Assembly (NCBI GenBank): GCA_036262035.1
Contig: DATAJS010000008.1
Coordinates: 62,001-126,000, forward strand
Direction of reading: 5' to 3'
Origin: Burkholderiales bacterium
GTDB taxonomy: Bacteria > Pseudomonadota > Gammaproteobacteria > Burkholderiales > SG8-41
DNA: 64,000 nucleotides
Within the stretch, counting starts at the first letter, position 1, and every line of letters starts with the position of its first letter. Shown here one piece after another: positions 9,455 to 18,604 of this stretch. Below the pieces are notes generated by a model. The model searched no databases. It was not told the origin of the DNA and saw only the letters and a program-made list of their open reading frames with translations. The position numbers and the translations under genes were made by a program.

Positions 9455-9676
9455 AAACACCCCATGCCCGGCAGCGCCGGTTTGTCACATGACCACCGGC
9501 CTCTGCCAGTATGTACGCTTCCTTCGTGCCGCAGCCGCGCAGCAGCCCCGGTCGCCGGGTCGACAAGGTCCTTGTCGCGCGACTCGACGCGAAGGTTACG
9601 CTGAGCGATCCCGCAGCGGACGACCGAAACGCCTGAGCGATGGCCGTCCGCTAGGGAAAACGACAGGAAGACGCTG

Positions 9677-10435
9677 ATGGAATGGATTACCGATCCGGCT
9701 GCATGGGTAGCGCTGTTCACGCTCACGGCGCTGGAGATGGTCCTGGGTGTGGACAACATCATTTTCATTTCCATACTCGTCGCACGATTGCCCGAGAAGC
9801 AGCGAGCGACCGCTCGCACCGTCGGTCTCGCCCTGGCCGCGGGCAGCCGGGTAGCGCTGCTGCTGTCCATTACGTGGGTGATGTCCCTCACCGAACCGCT
9901 CTTCAGCGTCTGGGGACGGGAAGTGTCGGGCCGCGCGCTTATCCTGATCGGCGGCGGTCTGTTTCTGCTGTGGAAGTCGGTGCACGAGATACACGGCGCG
10001 ATGGAGGGTGGAGAATCCACCCGAACCGGCAAAGCCGCAGCCACCTTTGCCGCTGTGGTCGGTCAGATCGCCGTGATCGATATCGTGTTTTCCCTGGACT
10101 CGGTGATTACGGCCGTCGGCATGGTCGACGAAGTGGCGATCATGATCATCGCGATATTACTGTCGGTCGCCGTCATGGTCTTCGCAGCAGGAGCCGTCAG
10201 TCGTTTCGTCGAGGCGCATCCGACGATCAAGATGCTTGCGTTGAGCTTCCTCGTTCTGGTCGGTGTCGCTCTTATCGCAGAAGGTACCGGCTTCCATATA
10301 CCCAAGGGCTACATTTATTTCTCGATGGCGTTTGCCATCGGCGTCGAGATGCTCAACATGCGAATGCGCAGTCGCGCGGCAAACCCCGTGAGGTTGAAGC
10401 AGGCCGGGCAGCTGAGGCAGCGGATCGACGTGTGA
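9677..10435 (+). CDS. TerC-family integral membrane protein
   Basis: A 252-aa protein with about seven membrane helices. The two TerC signature segments are visible: LEMVLGVDNIIFISILVARLP near residues 19-39 and DIVFSLDSVITAVGMVDE near residues 134-151, each with the intramembrane Asp. Relatives export Mn2+ or load metal onto exported enzymes. AGGAAG precedes ATG 9677. The 200-base leader lacks the GGGGAGTAG core of a yybP-ykoY riboswitch, unlike the second TerC gene at 59 kb. Confidence 0.88.
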   Translation: MEWITDPAAWVALFTLTALEMVLGVDNIIFISILVARLPEKQRATARTVGLALAAGSRVALLLSITWVMSLTEPLFSVWGREVSGRALILIGGGLFLLWKSVHEIHGAMEGGESTRTGKAAATFAAVVGQIAVIDIVFSLDSVITAVGMVDEVAIMIIAILLSVAVMVFAAGAVSRFVEAHPTIKMLALSFLVLVGVALIAEGTGFHIPKGYIYFSMAFAIGVEMLNMRMRSRAANPVRLKQAGQLRQRIDV

Positions 10436-10462
10436 ATCGCGATAGCCGACGGCTCCCCGGCA

Positions 10463-11854
10463 TCACCGCTCTTCCTGGATGAACTGGCGCGCGTGGCGCT
10501 GAGTCTCGGCCGTGGCCGGAGAGGCGAGGACGTTCACTGCAAGGAACGCCAGGGTTCGCGTACCGACGACGAGGGCGCTCTCGTCGACGAAGAAACGCGG
10601 ATTATGGTTCGGCGCGGCCTTGGCCGGGTCCTGATCGCGCGGTGTCACCCCCAGGAACACGTACAGTCCCGGCGTCTCCTTCGCGAAGAACGAGAAATCC
10701 TCGGAAGCACCGGCGAGCGGCGCTTCCGACACCCGACCGTCCGCTGCGCGCTTGAGCACCGGCGCCATCCGCTTCGCCAGTGCCTCGTCGTTCACCGTGA
10801 CATCGTAATTGGGAGTTATCTTCACCGCCGCCGATGCCCCCGCGCTCTCGGCAATGTTGACCGCCGCCAGTCGAATGTCTTCATGAACCTGCCGCCGCGT
10901 CGCGTCGGCATAGGTGCGTATGGTGCCCCTCATCTGCACCGTCTCCGGAACGATGTTCGGCCCGGTTCCCCCGTTGATCATGCCGATGGTCACCACCGCG
11001 GGAGACGTCGTAAGGTTGGCTCGCCGGCTCACGACGGTCTGCAGGCCGGAGATCATGAACGCCGACGTGGTGATCGGGTCCACCGTATTCCAGGGCATTC
11101 CGCCATGCCCCTGCCTGCCGGTAGTCGTGATGTCGAGAAAGTCGCTGCTCGCCGCCGTCGCGCCGGTCCGATAGGACAGCTCGCCCGAGGGCCCCGGCAT
11201 CACATGGACCGCAAAGACGGCGTCCGGCTTCGTCTGTTTGAACAAGCCCTCTTCCAGCATCAGCTTGGCGCCCCAGCTTTGACCGGGCGGTACGACGCTC
11301 GAGCCCTCCTCGGCCGGTTGAAAAATGAACATCACGGTGCCCGGCAGGGTTTTGCGCATGCCCGCCAGCACCTCCGCCGCCGCCATCAACATTGCGGTAT
11401 GAGCGTCATGACCGCAGGCGTGCATGACGTCGACCTCTTGACCGCCCGTCTTGCCTTTCGCCTGTGACGCGAACGGCAGCCCCGGCGGCTCCTTGACCGG
11501 TAGCGCATCCATATCGGCGCGCAGGGCGACCGTTCGGCCCGGCCTTCCGCCTTTCAGTATGCCCACTACTCCGGTGCGCGCCACCCCCGTGCGCACTTCG
11601 AGTCCGAGGGCGCGCAAATGCCGAGCGACCAGCTCCGAGGTCCGCGTCTCCTGGTCTCCGAGCTCCGGATGCTGGTGGATGTCCCTGCGCCACGCGATCA
11701 GCTTCTGCTCGACCGCGGCGGCCCGCTTTCTTATCTGGGCCTCGAGCGTGTCGGTGTCGGCCTGCGCTGCAACTGTGACGCATGCCAGTACTGCTGCCGC
11801 ACCAAAAAAGCGCGTCACGCCGGCGATACTGATCTTTCGTTCGCAGCCGTTCAT
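10463..11854 (-). CDS. Exported M20-family amidohydrolase
   Basis: A 463-aa metallohydrolase with a signal peptide (about 1-32), so probably periplasmic. M20D features are present: RADMDALPV, the metal-binding HACGHDAHT, the catalytic glutamates in QPAEEGS, the dimerisation-domain motif GHGGMPWNTVDP and SEDFSFFAKETPG. Family members cleave N-acyl amino acids or hippurate-type amides using two divalent metals. The start at 11854 follows GGGG. It is monocistronic as far as can be seen and convergent with terC. Confidence 0.87.
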   Translation of the reverse strand: MNGCERKISIAGVTRFFGAAAVLACVTVAAQADTDTLEAQIRKRAAAVEQKLIAWRRDIHQHPELGDQETRTSELVARHLRALGLEVRTGVARTGVVGILKGGRPGRTVALRADMDALPVKEPPGLPFASQAKGKTGGQEVDVMHACGHDAHTAMLMAAAEVLAGMRKTLPGTVMFIFQPAEEGSSVVPPGQSWGAKLMLEEGLFKQTKPDAVFAVHVMPGPSGELSYRTGATAASSDFLDITTTGRQGHGGMPWNTVDPITTSAFMISGLQTVVSRRANLTTSPAVVTIGMINGGTGPNIVPETVQMRGTIRTYADATRRQVHEDIRLAAVNIAESAGASAAVKITPNYDVTVNDEALAKRMAPVLKRAADGRVSEAPLAGASEDFSFFAKETPGLYVFLGVTPRDQDPAKAAPNHNPRFFVDESALVVGTRTLAFLAVNVLASPATAETQRHARQFIQEER

Positions 11855-11970
11855 CGTTTCCCCATTTGGCAACCGCCAGACGACCCGACTGTCAGCGTGC
11901 TTGCACAAATCGGGCCCCCGGTGCACCGCCGCGACAGCAGGCGAAGACGTGACCGGGCGGACGCGACGGG

Positions 11971-12972
11971 TCAGTGGTAGCCGCCGCCCGGGTGGACCTT
12001 TCCGCGAAACACCCAGTACGAATACACGGTATAGCCCAGGATGATCGGCAGCAGGAACAGAGTGCCGATCATCAGGAACGCCTGTGATTTGGGGCTCGCG
12101 GCCGATTGCCAGAGATCGAAGGTATACGGCACGACCATGGGAAAGATGCTGATGGCGAGTCCGAGATAAGCCATCGCAAAAATCCCCATCGCGACGATAA
12201 AGGGCGTCGCGTGACGGGCGGTGGCAAGCGACCGCCAGAGTCCCGCGAAAAGCGCCAGCGTGATGAGCGGCACCGGCCAGAGCCACAGCGGATGATCTCC
12301 GCCGAACCAGCGCTCGCGTATCTGCGGCTGGAGGATCGGCGTCCAGATGCTGATCATGGCGATGAACGCGGCGACGCCGATCGTGAAGTAGCGCGCCTTG
12401 CGCCGCGCCCACGCCTGCAGCTCACCTTCGGTTTTAATGACCAGCCAGCACGCCCCCAGCATGCCGTAGCCTGCGACCAGGCCGGCTCCTGTGAGCAGCG
12501 CGAACGGGGTGAGCCAGCCGAAGCTGCCGCCCGAATACGCGCGGCCCTCGACCGGGATTCCCTGAACGAAGGTTCCGAGCACGATCCCCTGCGCGAAGGT
12601 CGCAATCAGCGATCCGGCGAAGAACGAGCCGTCCCAGAGATGGCGGCGCTCGGACAGATGCCGGAACTCGAAGGCGACGCCGCGGAAGATGAGGCCGATC
12701 AGCATGAAGAGAATCGGGAAGTACACGGCCGGAATCACGATGGCGAACGCCAGTGGAAAAGCCGCGAGCAGCCCGACGCCGCCGAGCACCAGCCACGTCT
12801 CGTTGAAGTCCCAGATCGGCGCAACCGAATTCATCATGAGCTCGCGGTCATCCTGATTCCGGGTGAACGGGAAAAGAATGCCCACTCCGAGATCGAAGCC
12901 GTCGAGCAGCACGTACATGAATACGCCGAAGGCGAGGATGGCGGCCCACAGCGGAACGAGGTCGAGCGCCAT
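11971..12972 (-). CDS. cydB: Cytochrome bd ubiquinol oxidase subunit II
   Basis: A 333-aa polytopic membrane protein of the CydB/AppB family with the N-terminal motif YVLLDGFDLGVGILFPF and a WDFNETWLVLGG segment. With CydA it forms the proton-potential-generating, high-affinity bd oxidase that reduces O2 to water at the inner membrane. It lies 9 bases downstream of cydA. No cydX-like small ORF was found downstream. The presence of bd oxidase fits a microaerobic or stress-tolerant lifestyle. Confidence 0.95.
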   Translation of the reverse strand: MALDLVPLWAAILAFGVFMYVLLDGFDLGVGILFPFTRNQDDRELMMNSVAPIWDFNETWLVLGGVGLLAAFPLAFAIVIPAVYFPILFMLIGLIFRGVAFEFRHLSERRHLWDGSFFAGSLIATFAQGIVLGTFVQGIPVEGRAYSGGSFGWLTPFALLTGAGLVAGYGMLGACWLVIKTEGELQAWARRKARYFTIGVAAFIAMISIWTPILQPQIRERWFGGDHPLWLWPVPLITLALFAGLWRSLATARHATPFIVAMGIFAMAYLGLAISIFPMVVPYTFDLWQSAASPKSQAFLMIGTLFLLPIILGYTVYSYWVFRGKVHPGGGYH

Positions 12973-12981
12973 GGTCGTCTC

Positions 12982-14364
12982 CTAACGGGCTCGCGTCGCG
13001 CCGGAGAGCGGCCGCGCGGGCGTCGGAACCGGCGCCTCCGGCTCGGGCTCGGCGGCCGAGCGGAAGCCTGCACTGACGAGCCGGCGCATGAAATAGAACC
13101 CCGCGCCGAAGATCACGATGTAGGCGACGACATACACGAAAAGCGACAGTGCGACATCGCTCGCGTTGAGCGAGGGCGTCACCGCTTCGCGCGTGCGCAG
13201 AAGCCCATACACGACCCACGGCTGCCGCCCGACTTCGGTGGTGACCCAGCCCGCGAGCACGGCGACGAAACCCAGTGGGGCGACCAGCATGCACATCCAC
13301 TGAAAGGCGCGCGCATCGGCGAGCCGTCCACGCCGCCACGCCACGAGTCCCGCGACAGTAACGACGAGCATCACGATACCGACGCCGACCATGAGCCGAA
13401 ACGAGAAGAACGGAATGGCGACCGGCGGCCTGTCTTCGCGCTTCCAGTCCTTCAAGCCGGGAATCACGGCGTTGACGTCGTGGCCCAGGATGAGCGACCC
13501 GAGCGCCGGAATGCCGACCTCATAGCGATTGCGCTCGGCGGCTTCGTCGGGCCACGCGAAGAGCAGCAAAGGCATGTTCGCCCGGGTCTCCCAGTTCGCT
13601 TCGACGGCCGCGATCTTGGCCGGCTGATGTTCGAGGCTGTTCAGTCCATGCAGGTCGCCGATCAGGATCTGCAGCGGCACGAGGATCGCGAGCAGTCCGA
13701 AGCCCATTTTCTGCATGGTCAGACTCTCCTCGACATGGCGGCCGCGCCGCAGGTAGTACGCGGCGACGCCGATCACCACGAAGGCGGTGGTGATAAAGAA
13801 CGCCATCGTGGTATGCGTCAGCCGATAGGGAAACGACGGTGTGAAGACGATTCGCAACCAGTCCTGCGGGACGAAGCGTCCGTCGACGATCTCGTGACCG
13901 ACCGGCGTCTGCATCCAGCTATTCGCCGCAAGAATCCAGAAGGTCGACAGCAGCGTCCCCACGGCGACCATCACCGCGGCGAAGAAATGCACGCCAGCCG
14001 GCACGCGTTTGCGTCCGAACAGCAGCACGCCGAGAAATCCGGCCTCGAGAAAAAACGCGGTGAGGACTTCGTACGTCATCAGCGGGCCGACGACGTCGGC
14101 GGTGAGATCCGAGAAGCGGCTCCAGTTGGTTCCGAACTGGAAAGGCATCACGATCCCGGACACGACGCCCATTCCGAAGGACAGGGCGAAAAGGCGCAGC
14201 CAGAACTGGGAAAGTCGCAGATAGACCGCGCGCCCCGTAAAAAAATAGGTGCCTTCCAGCACGGCGATGTAGGACGCAAGACCCACGGTGAATGCGGGCA
14301 ACAGGATGTGCACCGCTATGACCCAGGCGAATTGAAGTCGTGAAAGGAGCAGCGCGTCAGGCAT
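12982..14364 (-). CDS. cydA: Cytochrome bd ubiquinol oxidase subunit I
   Basis: A 460-aa heme-bearing subunit. The N-terminal SRLQFAWVIAVHILLPAFTVG contains the conserved His heme ligand; the QFGTNWSRFSD segment, GREIVDG-like GHEIVDGRFVPQDW, and the GRQPWVVYGLLRT motif typical of CydA are all visible. The Q-loop is of the short type. It is first in a cydAB operon. A perfect 14-bp palindrome lies upstream between plausible -35 and -10 elements. Confidence 0.95.
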   Translation of the reverse strand: MPDALLLSRLQFAWVIAVHILLPAFTVGLASYIAVLEGTYFFTGRAVYLRLSQFWLRLFALSFGMGVVSGIVMPFQFGTNWSRFSDLTADVVGPLMTYEVLTAFFLEAGFLGVLLFGRKRVPAGVHFFAAVMVAVGTLLSTFWILAANSWMQTPVGHEIVDGRFVPQDWLRIVFTPSFPYRLTHTTMAFFITTAFVVIGVAAYYLRRGRHVEESLTMQKMGFGLLAILVPLQILIGDLHGLNSLEHQPAKIAAVEANWETRANMPLLLFAWPDEAAERNRYEVGIPALGSLILGHDVNAVIPGLKDWKREDRPPVAIPFFSFRLMVGVGIVMLVVTVAGLVAWRRGRLADARAFQWMCMLVAPLGFVAVLAGWVTTEVGRQPWVVYGLLRTREAVTPSLNASDVALSLFVYVVAYIVIFGAGFYFMRRLVSAGFRSAAEPEPEAPVPTPARPLSGATRAR

Positions 14365-14415
14365 ACAGGTTCCCGGCGGTATGTGCCCTTCGAACAGGGC
14401 TCACACCGCGCAGTA

Positions 14416-14429
14416 TCCCAGAATTGGGA
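14416..14429 (-). promoter_or_regulatory. Palindrome in the cydA promoter region
   Basis: TCCCAGAATTGGGA is a perfect inverted repeat about 52 bases upstream of cydA. On the minus strand it sits between a TGACCG -35-like and a TACTGC -10-like hexamer spaced 16 bases apart, a good place for a repressor. The binding protein is unknown; the site is not an FNR/ANR box. Confidence 0.4.
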
Positions 14430-14588
14430 CACGGTCAGTCGACTCCGAAAATACTCGGGGTCGCGTCACTCGGCGCTCGTCGTGCGGCTGTGGTTGCGGG
14501 AAATGAACGGCATGCCGGACACGCTTTGGCCCGACGCGCATGTTACGCACCTTCGGTGGAGTCGGCCCGGTCGCTATTGGGGCCGGAA

Positions 14589-14646
14589 CGGAAACGATGT
14601 TGTTTCTATGGAGCCCCTAATCGCAGCGCAGTCCCATCGATAGAAT
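14589..14646 (+). promoter_or_regulatory. G12 stress-regulon promoter (lipoprotein gene)
   Basis: Upstream element CGGAAACGATGTTGTTTC from 14589, -35 TAATCG at 14618-14623, 17-base spacer, -10 TAGAAT at 14641-14646. The geometry is identical to that of the other eleven members. The predicted transcription start is near 14653, 30 bases before the gene at 14683. Confidence 0.7.
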
Positions 14647-14682
14647 CGAGCCTGCCCGCCCATCCGGAAAAAGGACAAGCAT

Positions 14683-14991
14683 ATGTCGTTCATCATTCGT
14701 TTTTCGAAGGCTGCAGCCATTGCAGTCGCCACGCTCACGCTGATCGCATGCTCGGAGCTCATGAGCCGCAGCGATTTCGAAGCGCGCGTCAAGGAAAAGG
14801 CCGAACACGAAGTTCGTAAGGACATCGGCAAGCCGGCCGCGGTCGACTCTACGGGTGACCTCGTGAAGTGGACCTACGTCAATCGCACGTTCAATATCGA
14901 CGACGCCAACAAGTTCGACGCCCGCACCGTCGTCGTTTTCAGCCCGTCGCACGACGGCAGTCTGAAGGCCCGGGAAATCCACTTCGAGTGA
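14683..14991 (+). CDS. Small putative lipoprotein, stress-regulon member
   Basis: A 102-aa protein with a hydrophobic leader and lipobox LTLIACS, so probably lipid-anchored after Cys23. The mature part is charged and ends in a short beta-rich region (VKWTYVNRTFNI, TVVVFSPS). The start is ATG 14683 after AAAGGA. It has its own G12-type promoter and a GC-rich hairpin just after the stop. No known family is recognised; the layout resembles small periplasmic stress lipoproteins. Confidence 0.75.
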   Translation: MSFIIRFSKAAAIAVATLTLIACSELMSRSDFEARVKEKAEHEVRKDIGKPAAVDSTGDLVKWTYVNRTFNIDDANKFDARTVVVFSPSHDGSLKAREIHFE

Positions 14992-15001
14992 GCGATCGGA
15001 C

Positions 15002-15023
15002 GGGGCGGCTAGCCGGCCGCCCC
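15002..15023 (+). terminator. GC-rich hairpin after the lipoprotein gene
   Basis: GGGGCGGC and GGCCGCCCC pair across a short loop, 10 bases past the stop codon. There is no T-run, so Rho-independent termination is only possible. Confidence 0.4.
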
Positions 15024-15083
15024 TGCTCACAGCCCATTCCATAGCCGGCCGATCCGGTCCGGGCTCATGCGGACTCGCCCGCC

Positions 15084-15554
15084 CTAGCGATACACCATGA
15101 CCGGTATCCTGGAATGGGTCAGCACCTTGTGGGTGACGCTGCCCATCACGAGCCGCGACAGGCCGCGGCGGCCGTGAGATGCCATGAAGATCACGTCGCA
15201 CCGGCGCTTTTGCGCCGCCTCGATTATTCCTTCGTAAGACGTGTTCGCTTTCGTGATCACCGCAGAGCAGCGCACGCCGGCTGCCTTGGACATTTTGCCG
15301 ATCGAGCCGGTCAGTCGCTCGCCCACCGCGCGAGCGCGCTCGTTCCAGTCGCGCATCGCGAACGTATCGACGCTGAAACCGTCGGCGTAGAGTATCGGCG
15401 GCTCTTCTACCGCGTGATAGGCAGTCACCTGCGCCCCGACCGCAGCGGCGAAAGCGACGCCCGCCCTCGCCGCCTTCTCGCTCAGGCGCGAGCCGTCCGT
15501 TGGAATGAGGATGTGCTTGAAACCGCGGCCGCCGCCGGCCGTGCCTCGCCTCAT
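15084..15554 (-). CDS. Single-domain universal stress protein
   Basis: A 156-aa USP: FKHILIPTDGSRLSEKAA at the N-terminus and the nucleotide-binding FMASHGRRGLSRLVMGSVTHKVL followed by the strand RIPVMVYR. This is the best-conserved ATP-binding-type USP in the window. ATG 15554 overlaps the stop of the preceding 64-aa gene (TTGATGA), so the two are co-translated. No G12 promoter was seen in front of this pair. Confidence 0.9.
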   Translation of the reverse strand: MRRGTAGGGRGFKHILIPTDGSRLSEKAARAGVAFAAAVGAQVTAYHAVEEPPILYADGFSVDTFAMRDWNERARAVGERLTGSIGKMSKAAGVRCSAVITKANTSYEGIIEAAQKRRCDVIFMASHGRRGLSRLVMGSVTHKVLTHSRIPVMVYR

Positions 15555-15748
15555 CAATCTTCCCCCATCAACCCGAACGATTCCCGTGCTGCGGCCTTCA
15601 GGCGCTCGTCGAGACTCGCTTCGGTCCGGGTCTCATCGAGCGCGCGGCGCGCCTGACCGATTGCCGACGGCCGCCGGACGCCGGACGGCGCCCGCCGACC
15701 ACGATTGGCGCTGAGCGCGGGTTTGCGTCTTACCGTTTTATATAACAT
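15554..15748 (-). CDS. Small basic protein preceding a USP gene
   Basis: A 64-aa ORF with a GAGGTGG ribosome-binding site before ATG 15748. The N-terminal half is very basic (RRKPALSANRGRRAPSGVRR); the C-terminal half is helical and charged. Coupling to the USP start supports a real gene, although the arginine richness could also arise from chance GC-rich coding. Function is unknown. Confidence 0.5.
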   Translation of the reverse strand: MLYKTVRRKPALSANRGRRAPSGVRRPSAIGQARRALDETRTEASLDERLKAAARESFGLMGED

Positions 15749-15873
15749 GTCGTTCCACCTCGTCGTTTAGTCGAGACCGGAGCAGCACCGCTGCCCGCCG
15801 TGGCGGCTGCACGCAGAGCTGCGCCGCTTATTGATTCGATGCGAGCGGGCTGCTCGGTGTTTCATGTCGCGCG

Positions 15874-16554
15874 TCAGCGGGCGATCGCCTGCGGCTGCCG
15901 GTATGGGTCATGGTTCCCACGAAGCGGTAACGGGCGTCCGGCAACCTCGGCTTTTTCGCCGGCCAGTGAACGGCGCAATTGCCGTCGGGCTCTGAAAAAG
16001 CGCGTCCTCACCGTGGCTTCGGGAATGTCGAGGGCTGCCGCTGCTTCCCGCACCGACAGTTCCTCGCAGGCGCGCAGCACGAACACCGCACGATGGGAAA
16101 ATGGCAGCTCGTCGATGCACGCCTGTATCCTGCGGCGGACGTCGGATCGCATGAGCAGCTCGTCGGGCGCCCCTTCGTGGCGTGAGCGGGCGTCCGCATG
16201 AGATTCGATCGCAGCGTCGAGGTCGCGATCGTCCATGAGAATGACATGCGCGGATTGCGCGCGCTTCCGCAGGCAGCCAAGCGCCTCGTTGATGACGATG
16301 CGCACCAGCCACGTCGACAGCTTGCTGTCGCGGCGGAAATTGCGAATGCCCCGATACGCGAGCAGGTAGGCGTTCTGCACGGCGTCGTCGGTGTCGGCAT
16401 CGTTCCTCAGAATGCGCTGCGCCGTCCGGTGCAGCAACGCGTCGTAGCGACGCACCAGCGCGCCGAAGGCGTGGCAATCCCCGGACGCGATCGCCTGCGT
16501 CAGTCGGGCGTCGGCTAACGCCGCCGTGCGCGCGTTGTCCGGATGTGCGTTCAC
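15874..16554 (-). CDS. ECF-type RNA polymerase sigma factor
   Basis: A 226-aa sigma-70 family member. Region 2 (about residues 20-90) includes DADTDDAVQNAYLLAYRGI and FRRDSKLSTWLVRIVINEA; region 4 (about 150-200) is a helix-turn-helix, LSVREAAAALDIPEATVRTR. ECF factors direct polymerase to stress promoters and are usually held by an anti-sigma factor, yet no anti-sigma gene is adjacent. It lies 15 bases downstream of tctA on the same strand, so read-through is possible. Confidence 0.88.
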   Translation of the reverse strand: MNAHPDNARTAALADARLTQAIASGDCHAFGALVRRYDALLHRTAQRILRNDADTDDAVQNAYLLAYRGIRNFRRDSKLSTWLVRIVINEALGCLRKRAQSAHVILMDDRDLDAAIESHADARSRHEGAPDELLMRSDVRRRIQACIDELPFSHRAVFVLRACEELSVREAAAALDIPEATVRTRFFRARRQLRRSLAGEKAEVAGRPLPLRGNHDPYRQPQAIAR

Positions 16555-16569
16555 ATCGGCGCCGACCGC

Positions 16570-18114
16570 TTACAGTCGCGCCGGAGCTTCACCTCCGGCG
16601 GACTCGTCCAGGACCTCTGCACGTTTGCGACGAACGGCCGGAAGAATCATGACGAGCAGCAGTAACGCCGTGCCGATCAGAAAGCCCGCGCTGATGGGGC
16701 GGGTGACGAAGACACTGGGATCGCCGCGGGATATCAGCAGCGCCCGCCGCAGGTTCTCTTCCATCAGCGGCCCGAGCACTACGGCCAGGATCAGTGGCGC
16801 AGGCTCGCACTTGAGCTTGATGAAAATGTAGCCGAGAACGCCGAACAGCAGCGCGAGGTGGATATCGAACGGATTGTTGTTGACGCTGTACACCCCGATG
16901 GCCATGAATACCATGATGGCCGGGAAGAGTATTCGGTAGGGGACCGTGAGGAGCTTCACCCAGAGACCGATGAGCGGCAGGTTGAGCACGAGCAGCATGA
17001 AGTTTCCGATCCACATACTGGCGATCAGTCCCCAGAAAAGCTCGGGGCGCTGCGTCATCACCTGCGGACCCGGCGCGATACCCTGGATGGTCAGCGCACC
17101 GAGGATGAGCGCCATGGTGGCGCTCCCCGGGACGCCGAGCGCCAGCGTCGGGATGAATTCACATTGCGAAGCGGAGTTGTTCGCCGCTTCCGGCGACGCG
17201 ACCCCTTCGATCGCGCCCTTGCCGAACATCTTCGCGCTCTTCGATACCTTTTTCTCGAGTGTGTACGCCGAGAAGCTGGCGATCGTGGGGCCGGCCCCGG
17301 GCAATATTCCGAAGAACGCGCCGACCGCCGTACCGCGCATCATCGGATTCCAGCTTTGCCTGAAATCCTTCCACGAGGGCCAAAGGTTCTTCACCTTCTG
17401 GAACAGCAGGTCGCGGCTGACGCTGCTCTGCTCCAGGTTGGCGACGATCTCGGCGAACCCGAAAAGCCCCATGGCGATCACGACGAAACCAATACCGTCC
17501 GCGAGGCTGGACGCGCCGAAGGTAAACCGCGCCATGCCCGAGTTGACGTCGGTCCCGACGATGCCGAGCAACAGCCCCAGCACGATCATTCCGAGGGCCT
17601 TCAGCATCGAACCCTGCACGAGCACGGCCGCGCCGATGAGGCTGAACAGCATCAGCGAAAAGTATTCGGGCGCACCGAACAGGAGCGCGACCTCGGCCAG
17701 CGGCGGGCCGAACATGCCGATCAGCAACGTGCCTATGCTTCCGGCAATGAAGGACGCGACGGCCGACATGCCCAGCGCCGGACCCGCGCGTCCCTGCTTC
17801 GCCATCTCGTAGCCGTCGAGGCACGTCACGACCGACGCCGACTCGCCCGGCAGCTTCAGCATGATCGCCGTAGTCGAGCCGCCGTATTTCGTTCCGTAAT
17901 AAATCCCCGACAGCATGATGAGCGCCGCTACGGGGCTCAGCTTGAACGTGAGCGGCAGGAGCATCGCGATCGCCGCCAGTGGCCCGATGCCGGGCAGGAC
18001 CCCGATCACGGTGCCGACGAATACGCCGATGAAACAGTATGCGAGGTTCTCGAGCGACAGAGCGACGCTGAAACCCAGGAACAGATTGGGGAAAACCGCG
18101 GCCAAGGCGTCCAT
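16570..18114 (-). CDS. tctA: Tripartite tricarboxylate transporter large membrane subunit
   Basis: A 514-aa polytopic protein of the TctA family with the signature GVLPGIGPLAAIAMLLPLTF and the repeat GILPGAGPTIASFSAY, plus ASPEAANNSA. It forms the ion-driven permease with TctB and a periplasmic Bug receptor. It follows tctB by one base. No tctC is adjacent; three Bug receptors are located elsewhere in the window. Confidence 0.93.
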   Translation of the reverse strand: MDALAAVFPNLFLGFSVALSLENLAYCFIGVFVGTVIGVLPGIGPLAAIAMLLPLTFKLSPVAALIMLSGIYYGTKYGGSTTAIMLKLPGESASVVTCLDGYEMAKQGRAGPALGMSAVASFIAGSIGTLLIGMFGPPLAEVALLFGAPEYFSLMLFSLIGAAVLVQGSMLKALGMIVLGLLLGIVGTDVNSGMARFTFGASSLADGIGFVVIAMGLFGFAEIVANLEQSSVSRDLLFQKVKNLWPSWKDFRQSWNPMMRGTAVGAFFGILPGAGPTIASFSAYTLEKKVSKSAKMFGKGAIEGVASPEAANNSASQCEFIPTLALGVPGSATMALILGALTIQGIAPGPQVMTQRPELFWGLIASMWIGNFMLLVLNLPLIGLWVKLLTVPYRILFPAIMVFMAIGVYSVNNNPFDIHLALLFGVLGYIFIKLKCEPAPLILAVVLGPLMEENLRRALLISRGDPSVFVTRPISAGFLIGTALLLLVMILPAVRRKRAEVLDESAGGEAPARL

Positions 18115-18115
18115 G

Positions 18116-18562
18116 TCAGCTCCAGGGGAACAGGCGATAGGGAAGCTCGAGCCCGTAGACGAACAGTCCGACGGAGCCTGCGATGAGGACCACGATCAGG
18201 AGCGCAAGCTCGAGCGGACGCGTGTCGCGCCCGGCAAGCGAGCTCGCCACGATCAGCGCGAGCAGAGCGAAAACGAAACCGGCCGCCTCGATCAGCAATC
18301 CGAAGCCGGCGAAAGCGGCAGACAGCCATAACAGCGCTCGCAAGCCCCAACGTCCGGTGCCCTCACCGTCGACCCGGTAGGATCTGCCGGTGAGGATCGC
18401 GCCGAGCACCACACTGATCGCGCCGAGATAGGTGGGGAAATAGCCCGGCCCCATGCGCATCGCCGAGCCCATCGGATAACCGCGCGCGACGAATATCGCG
18501 AGAATTCCGAAACCTATGAACATCAAGCCTGCCCAGAAGTCTTCCTGACTCTTGATCCTCAC
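18116..18562 (-). CDS. tctB: Tripartite tricarboxylate transporter small membrane subunit
   Basis: A 148-aa protein with four predicted membrane helices in the TctB pattern (FWAGLMFIGFGILAIFVARGYPMG and GPGYFPTYLGAISVVLG at the N-terminus). It is the first gene of tctBA. A TATCACA-type palindrome sits 26 bases upstream of its start, matching the operator in front of the nearby marR gene, so the pair is probably controlled by that regulator. Confidence 0.88.
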   Translation of the reverse strand: MRIKSQEDFWAGLMFIGFGILAIFVARGYPMGSAMRMGPGYFPTYLGAISVVLGAILTGRSYRVDGEGTGRWGLRALLWLSAAFAGFGLLIEAAGFVFALLALIVASSLAGRDTRPLELALLIVVLIAGSVGLFVYGLELPYRLFPWS

Positions 18563-18587
18563 AGCTCTACTCCTCTAGGTGTTTTTT

Positions 18588-18604
18588 ATATCACAGTGTG
18601 ATGT
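18588..18604. promoter_or_regulatory. Putative MarR operator upstream of tctB
   Basis: ATATCACA-G-TGTGATGT, an inverted repeat with one mismatch, shares the ATCAC...GTGAT core with the perfect palindrome upstream of marR at 20971. Confidence 0.5.

Noticed and set aside
9480-9676. Possible riboswitch before the first terC
   Set aside because: There is stem-forming sequence but no GGGGAGTAG core or matching second loop, so I do not call a yybP-ykoY element.
12106-14343. Long plus-strand open frame of 745 codons over cydAB
   Set aside because: It is antisense to two well-supported genes and rich in charged low-complexity residues, as expected from the complement of GC-rich coding DNA.
16858-18186. 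Plus-strand 442-codon frame over tctA
   Set aside because: Antisense shadow; tctA is unambiguous.
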